From Pseudomonas morbosilactucae (lineage in GTDB: Bacteria > Pseudomonadota > Gammaproteobacteria > Pseudomonadales > Pseudomonadaceae), in the NCBI RefSeq assembly GCF_023241715.1, contig NZ_JALQCW010000025.1, positions 37,089-101,088 on the forward strand: a stretch of 64,000 nt of DNA, read 5' to 3'. Positions 1-8,654 of this stretch are shown here, in pieces. Below the pieces are notes generated by a model, which saw nothing but the letters and a program-made list of their open reading frames with translations, did no database searches and was not told where the DNA came from. Each line of letters starts with the position of its first letter. Positions within the stretch are counted from its first letter, which is position 1. Made by a program: the position numbers and the translations under genes.

Positions 1-1
1 G

Positions 2-1066
2 GGCCTGGTGGCGTTTGCCGCAGCCACCGGCGTTATGCCGCTGGACATGCCGGAATCGATCCTGGTGCGCTTCAAAGGCGAAATGCAACCGGGCATCACC
101 CTGCGTGACCTGGTTCACGCCATTCCTTACTACGCGATCCAGGCTGGCCTGCTGACCGTAGAGAAGAAAGGCAAGAAGAACGCCTTCTCCGGCCGCATCC
201 TGGAAATCGAAGGCCTGGACGGCCTGAGCATCGAGCAGGCTTTCGAGCTGTCCGACGCCTCGGCCGAACGTTCGGCTGCCGGTTGCACCATCAAGCTGTC
301 GAAAGAGTCGATCACCGAGTACCTGAGCTCCAACGTCACCCTGCTGCGCTGGATGATCGGCGAAGGCTACGGCGACGCGCGCACCCTGGAACGTCGTGCT
401 CAAGCGATGGAAGCCTGGATCGCCAACCCTGAGCTGATGGTGGCCGATGCTGACGCCGAATACGCCGAAGTCATCGAAATCGACCTGTCCGAGATCAAAG
501 AGCCTGTGCTCTGCGCACCGAACGACCCGGACGACGCTCGTCTGCTGTCGTCGGTACAAGGCGAGAAGATCGACGAAGTGTTCATCGGTTCGTGCATGAC
601 CAACATCGGTCACTTCCGCGCTGCCGGTAAGTTGCTGGATCAGGTCAAAGGTCAGCTGCCAACCCGTCTGTGGCTGTCGCCGCCGACCAAGATGGACGCT
701 CACCAACTGACCGAAGAAGGCTACTACGGCATCTACGGCAAGGCTGGCGCGCGCATGGAAATGCCGGGCTGCTCGCTGTGCATGGGTAACCAGGCACGTG
801 TAGAGCCGAACTCGACTGTCGTGTCGACTTCGACCCGTAACTTCCCGAACCGTCTGGGTGACGGCGCCAACGTCTACCTGGCTTCGGCCGAGCTGGCGTC
901 GGTGGCTTCCATCCTGGGTCGCCTGCCGACCGTCGAGGAGTACATGGAATACGCCGCGAAGATCAACACCATGGCCAGCGATGTGTATCGCTACCTGAGT
1001 TTTGACCAGATCGCCGAGTTCCGTGAGGCTGCTGCGAACGCCAACATCCCGGTCGTTCAAGCCTAA
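2..1066 (+). CDS. acnB: Aconitate hydratase B, C-terminal part (5' end outside window)
   Basis: TCA-cycle aconitase B, interconverting citrate and isocitrate through a cytoplasmic [4Fe-4S] enzyme. Only the last ~354 residues are present; the reading frame is open at the window edge, so the start is upstream. The cluster ligands are visible: one Cys in [10 protein letters not shown] (around residue 199 of the fragment) and two in [12 protein letters not shown] (around 258-261). The substrate-contact segment [19 protein letters not shown] lies just before them. The sequence is typical AcnB to its last residues. A strong bidirectional terminator follows the stop, so acnB ends its own transcript. 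Very sure of identity. Confidence 0.97.
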   Translation, partial: GLVAFAAATGVMPLDMPESILVRFKGEMQPGITLRDLVHAIPYYAIQAGLLTVEKKGKKNAFSGRILEIEGLDGLSIEQAFELSDASAERSAAGCTIKLSKESITEYLSSNVTLLRWMIGEGYGDARTLERRAQAMEAWIANPELMVADADAEYAEVIEIDLSEIKEPVLCAPNDPDDARLLSSVQGEKIDEVFIGSCMTNIGHFRAAGKLLDQVKGQLPTRLWLSPPTKMDAHQLTEEGYYGIYGKAGARMEMPGCSLCMGNQARVEPNSTVVSTSTRNFPNRLGDGANVYLASAELASVASILGRLPTVEEYMEYAAKINTMASDVYRYLSFDQIAEFREAAANANIPVVQA

Positions 1067-1081
1067 CGCTGCAACGTTCTG

Positions 1082-1118
1082 AAAAACGCGCCCATCGTGA
1101 GATGAGCGGCGTTTTTTT
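1082..1118. terminator. Bidirectional intrinsic terminator between acnB and the SulP gene
   Basis: AAAAACGC and GCGTTTTTTT flank an inner CATC/GATG stem. An A tract on one side and a T tract on the other let it serve acnB (plus) and the convergent SulP gene (minus). Confidence 0.85.
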
Positions 1119-1138
1119 ATGCCCGCCGTTCAGCCTTC

Positions 1139-1166
1139 TGTAGGCGCCAGCTTGCCGGCGAACGCA
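1139..1166. repeat. REP-like palindrome, single copy
   Basis: TGTAGGCGCCAGCTTGCCGG resembles the Pseudomonas REP core found elsewhere in the window. It lies between the terminator and the SulP stop codon. Confidence 0.7.
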
Positions 1167-1190
1167 CTTTAACCATCGACACAAAACGGC

Positions 1191-2852
1191 CTATGCGTTC
1201 AATTGAAGCGCCTGCTGCACCGCTCCATCGACGCTCAGCCCACTGAGAATCACCTGCTCCAGTTCCTGCTCCGGCAACTTCGACAGCACCGCTTTGGCCT
1301 GATGCTTGAGCCGCGCCAGAATCAGCAGTTTGTCCTCGGCGCGCACCTGCAAAAAGAACCCTTCCAGGGCTTCGATGCTGGTGCCGTCCAGGTTGGGCGA
1401 CTCTTCAAGGCTGAGAATAATCGTATGCACCGGTGGCTCTGCATGCCGCGCCAGGCGCAAGGCCCCGCCCAGAATGCGTTCCACGTTGGCAAAGAACAGC
1501 GCCTCGCTGGGGCGCACAATCAGCACCCCGGGGATGGCCTTGGCGTCGGGATGGCGTTGCAAGTCGACAAAATCGTGGCCACCGCCCATTCGCCCCAGCA
1601 CCTGGATGTCCGCCGATGACATCTGCTTGAGCATCAGCACCACGCTGATCGCCACCGCCAACAACAAGCCGTCCAGCACCCCCAGCACCAGAACGGCGGC
1701 CACCGCGCAGATCACCAGCAAACGGTCGCGGCGCCAGATGAAATAACGCCCCAATGGCTGAAGGCTCAGACCGCGACTCAGGGCATGAATGACGATGGCC
1801 GCCAGCACCGGCTCCGGGGTCAGGGCGATCCACGGCAACAGCGTCAAGACAATCAGCAACACCACCCCGGCCGCCACCAGCCCGGCCAGGCGCGAACCGG
1901 CACCCGCCGCTTCATTGGCCGAGGTCGCCGAGTAGCCGGCGCCGGCGGGCATGCCATGGAACAACCCGGACAACAGGTTGGCGCCGCCGAGGGCCAGCAG
2001 GTCGCGGTTGGACGACACCCGGTCGCCGTGCTTGAGGGCAAAGGAGCTGATGGAGCCATAGGACTCGGCGTACAGGATCATCACCATGGCAAAGGCCAAT
2101 TCCCCCAGGCGCAGCCAGTCGGCAAATGGCAGCACCGGCAGGTGCGGCACCTCCAGGCTCAAATCAATCACGCCGATCAGTTTGACCCCGTACGCCGGCA
2201 GGTTCAGCCATTGGCCGGCAGCGATGCCCAGCGCCACCACCAGCAACCCGCCCGGCAACCGCCTGAAGCGCGCGCACAGCCACAACACCAGCAAGGCCAC
2301 CGCGCCCACCAGCGCCCCGACTTTATTCCACTGCGGCCATTGCTCCAGCAGTTGCGGCAGGAAGCGGATCAGGTTGCCGTTGCTCAAGTGCACATCGACG
2401 ATGCTCGCCACTTGCTTGAGGATGATGGTCAACGCCAGGCCCAAGGCAAAGCCGCGCAGCACCGGTTTGGCGATAAATGAAGTGACGCTGCCGAGCTTGA
2501 ACAGCCCGGCCAAGAGGAAGAAACCACCGGTCACCAGCACCAGGCCGACCGCCAGGGTCATGCGCAACGCCGGATCGCCGTTGGCCAAGGTGGCCGTGGC
2601 AGCGGCGAGCACCGCCGCCGAAGACGAGGTGGCAGAAACAATGGCGAAACGACTGGTGCCGAACAACCCGTAACACAGCAGGCCGGCAAACAAGGCAATC
2701 ACCCCCGCCTGGGGTGGCAACGCGGCAATGCTTGAGTAGGCGACCGCCTCGGGCAACAACAGACCGGCAATCGACAAGCCGGCCAACACGTCCAGCCAAC
2801 GATTCGGGGGATCGACACGGGGTTGCGTCGATGCACCAGGGGCACCTGCCAT
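1191..2852 (-). CDS. SulP-family inorganic anion transporter with STAS domain
   Basis: Inner-membrane anion carrier (sulfate, bicarbonate or similar) of the SulP/SLC26 family, about 553 residues. The first two thirds are a chain of hydrophobic segments beginning with the family signature around WLDVLAGLSIAGLLLPEAVAYS. The last ~130 residues form a STAS domain (VLIVRPSEALFFANVERI, then ILSLEESPNLDGTSIEALEG). The ATG at 2852 is chosen because GGAGA lies 7 nt upstream; a TTG 36 nt earlier also reads through. It is monocistronic, with terminators on both sides. The substrate cannot be told from sequence; other STAS-containing SulP proteins carry sulfate, bicarbonate or dicarboxylates. Confidence 0.9.
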   Translation of the reverse strand: MAGAPGASTQPRVDPPNRWLDVLAGLSIAGLLLPEAVAYSSIAALPPQAGVIALFAGLLCYGLFGTSRFAIVSATSSSAAVLAAATATLANGDPALRMTLAVGLVLVTGGFFLLAGLFKLGSVTSFIAKPVLRGFALGLALTIILKQVASIVDVHLSNGNLIRFLPQLLEQWPQWNKVGALVGAVALLVLWLCARFRRLPGGLLVVALGIAAGQWLNLPAYGVKLIGVIDLSLEVPHLPVLPFADWLRLGELAFAMVMILYAESYGSISSFALKHGDRVSSNRDLLALGGANLLSGLFHGMPAGAGYSATSANEAAGAGSRLAGLVAAGVVLLIVLTLLPWIALTPEPVLAAIVIHALSRGLSLQPLGRYFIWRRDRLLVICAVAAVLVLGVLDGLLLAVAISVVLMLKQMSSADIQVLGRMGGGHDFVDLQRHPDAKAIPGVLIVRPSEALFFANVERILGGALRLARHAEPPVHTIILSLEESPNLDGTSIEALEGFFLQVRAEDKLLILARLKHQAKAVLSKLPEQELEQVILSGLSVDGAVQQALQLNA

Positions 2853-2950
2853 ACAGCGTCTCCATAGAAGGCGCTGCAGCCGCGCCAATGCTGCCGCAGC
2901 TTAGCCGTTAATGTCGCAGCAGAGGTGCCCTGGATCAGCTGCCGCACAAT

Positions 2951-2982
2951 AAAAAACGCGCCCATTCCGGGGCGGCGTTTTT
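2951..2982 (-). terminator. Intrinsic terminator downstream of the permease gene
   Basis: On the minus strand AAAAACGCCGCCC pairs, with one bulged base, with GGGCGCGTTTTTT, followed by ATTG. It closes the permease transcript before the SulP gene. Confidence 0.75.
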
Positions 2983-3023
2983 CATGCCATTGGGCAGTCG
3001 GTTGGATCGCTCAGCACCGCCCC

Positions 3024-3047
3024 TGTAGGGGCTGGCTCGCCAGCGTT
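3024..3047. repeat. REP-like palindrome, single copy
   Basis: GGGGCTGGCTCGCCAGCG forms the REP hairpin next to the stop codon of the permease gene. Confidence 0.65.
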
Positions 3048-3054
3048 CCCCCGC

Positions 3055-4350
3055 TTAAAAACCCCAATAATGCGCCATCAACGAATACACCAGCGCCGAA
3101 ATCGCCACCAGGCCCACCGCCGTCACGAAGACGTTGGACGCCTGCCCGCGATAGCGCGCCATGGCAGGCACTTTGCGGATCGCATACATCGGCATCAGGA
3201 ACAGGATGGCCGCAATGACCGGGCCGCCCAGGGTTTCGATCATGCCCAGGATGCTCGGGTTGAGGGTGGCGACGATCCAGCAGACCACCAGCATAAAGGC
3301 GGCGGTCACGCGGTCCAGGGTCTTGGACTGCGAACGGTGGCGACCTTTGACGATCAGGCCCTTGAGGCCTTCACTGGCGCCGATGTAGTGGCCCAGGAAC
3401 GACTTGGCAATGGCCACAAAGGCAATCAGCGGCGCGGCGAAGGCGATGGTCGGGTTGTCGAAGTGGTTGGCCAGGTAGGACAGGATCGACAGATTCTGCT
3501 CCTTGGCCTCCGCCAGTTGGGCCGGCGACAGGGTCAGCACGCAACTGAAGACGAAGAACAGCACCATCACCACCATCAACAGGTGGGCCCGGGACAGGAT
3601 CTGCGAACTGCGCGCCTCGGCGTGCTGGCCGTAACGCCGCTTCTGGTCCACGGCAAAGGCCGAGATGATCGGCGAATGGTTGAACGAGAAGACCATCACC
3701 GGAATCGCCAGCCACAGGGTACGCAGCAGGGACGACGACGTAGGCACGTCGCCCGCGGTGGCGAGGATGCCGCCGTTCCAGTGTGGGATCAGGAACACCG
3801 CGAGGAACAGCAAGGCGACGATAAACGGATAGACCATCAGGCTCATGGCCTTGACGATGAACTGCTCACCGCAGCGCACCACGGCCAGCAGGCCGAGGAT
3901 CAGCACCAGCGACAGCACGACCCGAGGCGGCGGCGTGATGTGCAGCTGGTGCAGCATGAAGCTGCCCACGGTGTTGGTCAGGGCCACGCTGTAGATCAGC
4001 AGGATCGGGAAGATCGCCAGGAAATACAGAAGGGTGATCATCGCCCCGGCGGTGATGCCGAAATGCTCCTCGACCACTTCCGTGATGTCTGCGCCGTCAC
4101 GGCCCGAGAGCACGAAACGGGTCAGGCCACGGTGGGCGTAGAAGGTCATGGGGAACGCCAGCAGCGCCAGGATCAGCAGCGGCCAGAAGCCGCCCAGGCC
4201 GGCGTTGATGGGCAGAAACAAGGTGCCTGCACCGATCGCGGTGCCGAACAGGCCCAGCATCCAGGTGGTGTCATGGCGATCCCAACGACTCAGCGTCGCG
4301 GGGGCTGCGGTTTCAAAGCGTTGATCAACGCTGTTGGCCTGATCATTCAT
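3055..4350 (-). CDS. HAAAP/STP-family amino acid permease (SdaC/TdcC-like)
   Basis: Proton-coupled inner-membrane amino acid symporter of the hydroxy/aromatic amino acid permease family, most like the serine/threonine carriers SdaC and TdcC. The 431-residue product matches the family length (SdaC is 429). It has about eleven hydrophobic segments, the first in TWMLGLFGTAIGAGTLFLPI, which is the usual family opening after a polar N-terminus. The start at 4350 (MNDQANS) is picked because GGAGA precedes it; the frame stays open 270 nt further upstream but the added residues look non-coding. Transcription is divergent from the Thr-leader attenuator region. Substrate preference is inferred only. 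Confidence 0.85.
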   Translation of the reverse strand: MNDQANSVDQRFETAAPATLSRWDRHDTTWMLGLFGTAIGAGTLFLPINAGLGGFWPLLILALLAFPMTFYAHRGLTRFVLSGRDGADITEVVEEHFGITAGAMITLLYFLAIFPILLIYSVALTNTVGSFMLHQLHITPPPRVVLSLVLILGLLAVVRCGEQFIVKAMSLMVYPFIVALLFLAVFLIPHWNGGILATAGDVPTSSSLLRTLWLAIPVMVFSFNHSPIISAFAVDQKRRYGQHAEARSSQILSRAHLLMVVMVLFFVFSCVLTLSPAQLAEAKEQNLSILSYLANHFDNPTIAFAAPLIAFVAIAKSFLGHYIGASEGLKGLIVKGRHRSQSKTLDRVTAAFMLVVCWIVATLNPSILGMIETLGGPVIAAILFLMPMYAIRKVPAMARYRGQASNVFVTAVGLVAISALVYSLMAHYWGF

Positions 4351-4613
4351 CCGGTGGGATCTCCACATTCCGGTCATTTGCCACTCGGTCAGGACGAGTC
4401 GGAATACCCGACAGGCAGTGCCCTGGCCGAAACAGGGGCGCGATTGTCCGGGATTCATCAACAGAAGCAAAGGCTTAGCTGAGGAACGGTGTGGATATGG
4501 CAGGTTTTCTGGCGACGCGTCTGGCCCGGTGCATCTCTGCGGCATGGCCCCTGCTCTTAGCGTGACAGCCGAGGGGCAAGAGTCGACAGCGCAACAGGCG
4601 GGGCGGCGACGCG

Positions 4614-4643
4614 TTGACAAGGCTCCCGGCGCAACGGCATGAT
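4614..4643 (+). promoter_or_regulatory. Candidate sigma-70 promoter for the leader/attenuator transcript
   Basis: A perfect TTGACA at 4614-4619 is followed after 18 bp by CATGAT (4 of 6 matches to TATAAT). Transcription would start near 4650, immediately before the leader ATG at 4652. Confidence 0.5.
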
Positions 4644-4651
4644 CGGCGCCT

Positions 4652-4729
4652 ATGAATATTTACGCGCTGAATCCAACCTCCACCACCACGACCGCCTACG
4701 GCGGGTCGGACGGTGGCTGTGCAGGCTAG
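4652..4729 (+). CDS. Putative Thr-rich leader peptide (25 residues)
   Basis: A 25-codon frame encodes a run PTSTTTTAY (five Thr and one Ser in six codons) and ends Gly-Gly-Cys-Ala-Gly, recalling the composition of enterobacterial ThrL. It lies between a TTGACA promoter and a strong terminator and overlaps the 5' arm of a hairpin, as leader peptides in attenuators do. There is almost no upstream leader for a ribosome-binding site if transcription starts near 4650, so translation would be near-leaderless; this is the weak point. An overlapping frame starting at 4640 reads three His codons through the same CACC repeats and is the alternative. Confidence 0.4.
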   Translation: MNIYALNPTSTTTTAYGGSDGGCAG

Positions 4730-4782
4730 ATAACGCGCAGTAAACCCAAGGCCCCGCCAGCAATGGACGGGGCCTTTTGTTT
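4690..4782 (+). promoter_or_regulatory. Candidate transcription attenuator (1:2, 2:3 and 3:4 pairings)
   Basis: Three mutually exclusive pairings can be drawn. Segment 1 (GACCGCC, 4690-4696) pairs with segment 2 (GGCGGGTC, 4700-4707, one bulge). Segment 2 (GGCGGG, 4700-4705) pairs with CCCGCC at 4753-4758. The latter is part of the 5' arm of the terminator 4748-4782. Segment 1 overlaps the last Thr codons of the leader frame, so a ribosome stalled there would free segment 2 to form the antiterminator. The regulated gene would be the hydrolase at 4815. Confidence 0.45.
4748..4782 (+). terminator. Strong intrinsic terminator or attenuator hairpin
   Basis: AAGGCCCCG and CGGGGCCTT form a perfect 9-bp stem around an 11-nt loop, followed by TTTTGTTT. 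The opposite strand has no T tract, so it acts on plus-strand transcripts entering the hydrolase gene. Confidence 0.8.
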
Positions 4783-4814
4783 CTCCGTCCACCTGGCACA
4801 CAAGGAGAAACACC

Positions 4815-5357
4815 ATGCCTTCAGCTCTCATCCGACGCCCTGCCTTGCTGATCGTCGACATGCAGGTCGGCCTGTTCAACGGACCGGACAAGCCTTACCA
4901 GCGCGAGCGCGTCCTGGACAATATCAATCAGTTGATCCGCCGCGCCCACCAGGCCGGGGCGCCGATTTTCGCCGTGCGCCACACCGGCCCCGAGGGTTCG
5001 CCGATTGCGGCCGGCAGCCCGCTGTGGCAATTGCTGCCGACCCTGGAGCTGGATGAACAACAGGACGTGCTGCTTAACAAGGCCCGCCCCAGCTGTTTTG
5101 CCGGCACCGACCTGGCCGAGCGCCTGCACGCGGCCCAGGTCAACGAACTGGTGATTGTCGGCATGAAGACTCAGTACTGCATCGACAGCACCTGCCGCGC
5201 CAGCGGTGACCTGGGCTTTGCCGCGGTGCTGGTGGAAGACGCCCATACCTGCATGGACACACCGGTACTGGGGGCCAAGGGCATCATCGCCCACCACAAC
5301 GCCACCCTGAATGGCCCCTTCGTGCGCCTGGCCAAGACTGCCGAGGTGCAGTTCTAA
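4815..5357 (+). CDS. Isochorismatase-family cysteine hydrolase
   Basis: Cytoplasmic hydrolase of the isochorismatase/nicotinamidase superfamily, 180 residues. The catalytic triad is visible: Asp15 in LLIVDMQ, Lys89 in LLNKARPS and Cys122 in TQYCIDST. There is no carrier-protein domain, so it is a stand-alone amidase-like member rather than a siderophore isochorismatase. AAGGAG sits 7 nt before the ATG. The terminator hairpin 33 nt upstream implies that its expression depends on read-through. The substrate is unknown; the hydroxyacid dehydrogenase gene lies 166 bp downstream in the same direction. Confidence 0.88.
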   Translation: MPSALIRRPALLIVDMQVGLFNGPDKPYQRERVLDNINQLIRRAHQAGAPIFAVRHTGPEGSPIAAGSPLWQLLPTLELDEQQDVLLNKARPSCFAGTDLAERLHAAQVNELVIVGMKTQYCIDSTCRASGDLGFAAVLVEDAHTCMDTPVLGAKGIIAHHNATLNGPFVRLAKTAEVQF

Positions 5358-5523
5358 AACACCGCCTAAACACCCTTTGCGCCCCCTCCGCCAGCCCCCG
5401 CTGGCGGAACACTCGCCCCGTCACAAGCCTCGATACAGAGCCCTCGCAGCGCCCATAAGGATTGCCAAACGCGACGTCAGCCAGCACTCTGGCTGCCCTG
5501 TCCGCCACCTCAGGAGTGCCTCG

Positions 5524-6474
5524 ATGCCCGCCACTGTTCTGGTCCTGGTTGAAACCATCAACGATTACCTGCCCATTCTGGAAAGCCAGGGCTTTCACCT
5601 GATCCTCGCCCCCACCCCCGCCGAGCGCGCCCAGGCCATCAAGGCCCATGCCGGGCAGATCGACGCGGTGCTGACCCGTGGCCCCCTGGGCCTGAGCGCC
5701 GACGAAATCGCCACCCTGACACACCTGAAAATCATCTGCGTGATCGGCGCCGGCTATGAGCAGGTGGACCTGCAAGCCGCCAGCAACCGCGGCATCGCCG
5801 TGAGCAATGGCGCCGGGGTCAACGCCTCGTCCGTGGCCGACCACGCCATGGCCCTGCTGCTGTCCTTGGTACGCGACATTCCCCGGGCCGACGCGGCAGT
5901 GCGCCAAAGCCAGTGGCCCAAGGTCATGCGCCCGTCCCTGGCCGGCAAGCGCCTGGGTGTTCTCGGCCTGGGCGCGGTGGGCATGGCCATCGCCAAGCGC
6001 TGCGCCCTGGGGTTCGACATGCAGGTCAGCTACCACAGCCGCCAGCCCCGGCCGGGCGTGCCTTACCACTATTGCCACTCGGCCAGTGAACTGGCCCGGG
6101 CCTCGGACTTCCTGGTGATCGCCACCCCGGGCGGCCCCGGCACCCGCCACCTGATCGATAAAAAGGCCCTCGACGCCCTGGGGCCCAACGGCTTTCTGGT
6201 GAACATCGCCCGGGCCAGCGTGGTGGTCACTGCCGACCTGCTGTCGGCGTTGGAACACCGCAGCATCGCCGGCGCCGCCCTGGATGTGTTCGATGACGAA
6301 CCCCAGGTGCCGGATGCGCTCAAGAGCCTGGGCAATGTGGTGCTCACGCCCCACGTCGCCGGCCTCTCGCCCGAGGCGACCCAGGGCACGGTGGAAATGG
6401 TCGGCAAGAACCTGGTGGCGTTCTTCAGCGGCCAACCGCTGCTGACCCCGATCGCCCTGCCCCCAGCAAACTGA
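5524..6474 (+). CDS. D-isomer-specific 2-hydroxyacid dehydrogenase
   Basis: NAD(P)H-dependent reductase of 2-keto acids to D-2-hydroxyacids (glyoxylate/hydroxypyruvate/2-ketogluconate reductase group), 316 residues. The Rossmann motif GLGAVG is at 148-153. The catalytic Arg230 (VNIARAS), Glu259 (DVFDDEP) and His277 (LTPHVAG) are all in place. The start at 5524 follows CAGGAGTG; the frame stays open 213 nt upstream but with sequence unlike the family. Neighbours do not reveal the substrate. Confidence 0.9.
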   Translation: MPATVLVLVETINDYLPILESQGFHLILAPTPAERAQAIKAHAGQIDAVLTRGPLGLSADEIATLTHLKIICVIGAGYEQVDLQAASNRGIAVSNGAGVNASSVADHAMALLLSLVRDIPRADAAVRQSQWPKVMRPSLAGKRLGVLGLGAVGMAIAKRCALGFDMQVSYHSRQPRPGVPYHYCHSASELARASDFLVIATPGGPGTRHLIDKKALDALGPNGFLVNIARASVVVTADLLSALEHRSIAGAALDVFDDEPQVPDALKSLGNVVLTPHVAGLSPEATQGTVEMVGKNLVAFFSGQPLLTPIALPPAN

Positions 6475-6568
6475 ACGGCGGGCGCCGATCTGGACTAGAG
6501 TCAGGCACGGGATTTCAAACGCTTGTATCAAAAGCAATGATTGCCCGGCAACACGCTTGCCTATAAAG

Positions 6569-6598
6569 GCCCACCGCGATTGTGGCGCTCCGGTGGGC
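6569..6598. repeat. Inverted repeat, possible terminator
   Basis: GCCCACCG and CGGTGGGC form a perfect 8-bp stem with a 14-nt loop after the dehydrogenase gene. No T tract follows, so it may be a weak terminator or a processing site. Confidence 0.4.
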
Positions 6599-6651
6599 GC
6601 ATTAGATTAGCCAATAATCTCTGGCCTCCAGAATAAGCAGAAGGGATAAGC

Positions 6652-7719
6652 ATGGCGCTTACAGACCAGTCCACCCGTATCCGCTCCGGCGAAGAACTCG
6701 ACGCCAGCCTCATAGATCCGTACCTCAAGGCGCACATTCCCGGCCTCAGCGGCACCCCACAGATCAGCCAGTTCCCCGGCGGCGCCTCGAACCTCACCTA
6801 CCTGCTGGAATACCCCGGGCACGAGTTCGTCCTGCGCCGCCCGCCCTTCGGCCACAAGGCCAAGTCGGCCCACGACATGGGCCGCGAGTACCGCATCCTC
6901 AACCAGCTCAAGGACGGTTTCCCCTACTGCCCCAAGGCCTACGTGCACTGCACCGACGAGTCGGTGATCGGCGCCGAGTTCTACGTGATGGAGCGGGTCA
7001 AGGGCATCATCCTGCGCTCCGACCTGCCGCCGGAACTGGGCCTGGACGCGGCCAAGACCGAAACCCTGTGCAAGAGCTTTATCGACAAGCTGGTGGAGCT
7101 GCACCGGGTGGATTACCAGGCCTGTGGCCTGGCCGACCTGGGCAAGCCGGAAGGCTATGTGCAACGGCAGATCCGCGGCTGGAGCGACCGCTATGAAAAA
7201 GCCCTGACCCCGGACGCCCCGGCGTGGGAAGCGGTCAAGGCCTGGCTCAACGACAAGATGCCCGCCGACCACCCGCAATCGAGCATCGTGCACAACGACT
7301 ATCGCTTCGACAATGTGATCCTCGACGCCGCCAACCCAATGCAGATCATCGGCGTGCTGGACTGGGAGCTGACCACCCTCGGCGACCCGCTGATGGACCT
7401 AGGCAACACCCTGGCCTACTGGATCGAAGCCGACGACCCGGCGCCGGTGCAACTGATGCGGCGCCAGCCGAGCAACGCCCCGGGCATGCTCAGCCGCCGG
7501 CAGTTCGTCGACTACTACGCCGAACGCTCGGGCATTGCCATTGGCAACTTCGACTTCTATTACATCTACGGCCTGTTCCGCCTGGCCGGCATCGTGCAGC
7601 AGATTTACTACCGCTTCTATCACGGCCAGACCCAGGACAAACGCTTCGCGCAGTTCATCCAGATGAACAAACTGCTGGAGCAGATGAGCCTGCAAGTAAT
7701 CGATCAATCCAGCCTCTGA
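6652..7719 (+). CDS. APH/choline-kinase-like phosphotransferase family protein (ACAD10-type)
   Basis: Protein-kinase-fold phosphotransferase, 355 residues, of the group whose eukaryotic relatives are fused to acyl-CoA dehydrogenases (ACAD10/11) and are thought to phosphorylate hydroxyacyl substrates. The catalytic loop HNDYRFDN is at 214-221 and the metal-binding DWE at 237-239; the glycine-rich loop GGASNLTY is near 43-50. AGAAGGGAT provides the ribosome-binding site. It is followed after 38 bp by an SDR gene, giving a kinase plus dehydrogenase pair. The acyl-CoA dehydrogenase that often accompanies this kinase is not adjacent here. Confidence 0.88.
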   Translation: MALTDQSTRIRSGEELDASLIDPYLKAHIPGLSGTPQISQFPGGASNLTYLLEYPGHEFVLRRPPFGHKAKSAHDMGREYRILNQLKDGFPYCPKAYVHCTDESVIGAEFYVMERVKGIILRSDLPPELGLDAAKTETLCKSFIDKLVELHRVDYQACGLADLGKPEGYVQRQIRGWSDRYEKALTPDAPAWEAVKAWLNDKMPADHPQSSIVHNDYRFDNVILDAANPMQIIGVLDWELTTLGDPLMDLGNTLAYWIEADDPAPVQLMRRQPSNAPGMLSRRQFVDYYAERSGIAIGNFDFYYIYGLFRLAGIVQQIYYRFYHGQTQDKRFAQFIQMNKLLEQMSLQVIDQSSL

Positions 7720-7757
7720 TCGCGCCCCGCGACCGACCACAACAACAAGGAAACACC

Positions 7758-8525
7758 ATGTCCAAGACTCAGTTGTTCGACCTCGACGGCAAGATCGCTT
7801 TCGTTTCCGGCGCCAGCCGCGGCATCGGTGAAGCCATCGCCAAACTCCTGGCCCAGCAAGGCGCCCACGTGATCGTCTCGAGCCGCAAGCTCGATGGCTG
7901 CCAGCACGTGGCCGACGCCATCATCGCCGACGGCGGCAAGGCCACGGCCATTGCCTGCCACATTGGCGAAATGGAGCAGATCAGCCAGGTTTTCGCCGGC
8001 ATCCGCGAACAGTTCGGGCGCCTGGATATCCTGGTCAACAACGCCGCCACCAACCCACAGTTCTGCAACGTGCTGGACACCGACCTGGGAGCCTTCCAGA
8101 AGACGGTGGACGTGAACATCCGTGGCTACTTCTTCATGTCGGTGGAAGCCGGCAAGCTGATGCGCGAAAACGGCGGCGGCAGCATCATCAACGTGGCCTC
8201 GATCAATGGCATTTCCCCGGGCATCTTCCAGGGCATCTACTCGGTGACCAAGGCGGCGGTGATCAACATGACCAAAGTCTTCGCCAAGGAATGCGCGCAG
8301 TTCGGCATCCGCTGCAACGCCCTGCTGCCGGGCCTCACCGACACCAAATTCGCGTCGGCCCTGGTGAAGAACGACGCCATCCTCAAGACCGCCCTGGCGC
8401 AGATCCCCCTCAAGCGCGTGGCCGACCCCAGTGAAATGGCCGGCGCGGTGCTGTACCTGGCCAGCGATGCGTCGAGCTACACCACCGGCGTGGCGTTGAA
8501 TGTGGACGGGGGCTTTCTGTCCTGA
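7758..8525 (+). CDS. SDR-family NAD(P)-dependent oxidoreductase
   Basis: Classical short-chain dehydrogenase, 255 residues. The cofactor motif SGASRGIG is at 17-24, NNAA at 94-97, and the catalytic Ser148, Tyr161 and Lys165 are present (YSVTK). The C-terminal GVALNVDGG is usual for the family. The ATG at 7758 has AAGGAAAC upstream. It lies 38 bp after the APH-like gene and before a strong terminator, so the two form a two-gene operon, probably oxidising a hydroxyacyl compound handled by the kinase (inference from pairing). Confidence 0.93.
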   Translation: MSKTQLFDLDGKIAFVSGASRGIGEAIAKLLAQQGAHVIVSSRKLDGCQHVADAIIADGGKATAIACHIGEMEQISQVFAGIREQFGRLDILVNNAATNPQFCNVLDTDLGAFQKTVDVNIRGYFFMSVEAGKLMRENGGGSIINVASINGISPGIFQGIYSVTKAAVINMTKVFAKECAQFGIRCNALLPGLTDTKFASALVKNDAILKTALAQIPLKRVADPSEMAGAVLYLASDASSYTTGVALNVDGGFLS

Positions 8526-8544
8526 GGTTGGCTGGAGACAGGTG

Positions 8545-8573
8545 AAAAAGGCAGCCTTGGGCTGCCTTTTTTT
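8545..8573 (+). terminator. Intrinsic terminator after the kinase/SDR operon
   Basis: AAAAAGGCAGCC and GGCTGCCTTTTTTT form a long stem with an uninterrupted T tract 20 nt after the SDR stop codon. Confidence 0.92.
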
Positions 8574-8603
8574 GTGTTGGGTGGAGGGATTGGTAGAGCG
8601 GGT

Positions 8604-8625
8604 CGCTGGCACGCCAGCGCCTACA
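8604..8625. repeat. REP-like palindrome, single copy
   Basis: CGCTGGCACGCCAGCGCCTA is a REP core in reverse orientation, between the SDR terminator and the next promoter region. Confidence 0.6.
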
Positions 8626-8654
8626 AGGGGATGCAGGCGCCTGAGCTATTAAAT

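Noticed and set aside
3055..4350. Control of the HAAAP permease by the Thr-rich leader
   Set aside because: Leader and terminator are on the opposite strand and act on transcripts running away from the permease.
4640..4744. Alternative leader frame with three consecutive His codons (a His attenuator)
   Set aside because: Only three His and then a long Arg-rich sequence; the Thr frame ends nearer the hairpin and overlaps segment 1 better. Kept only as an alternative.
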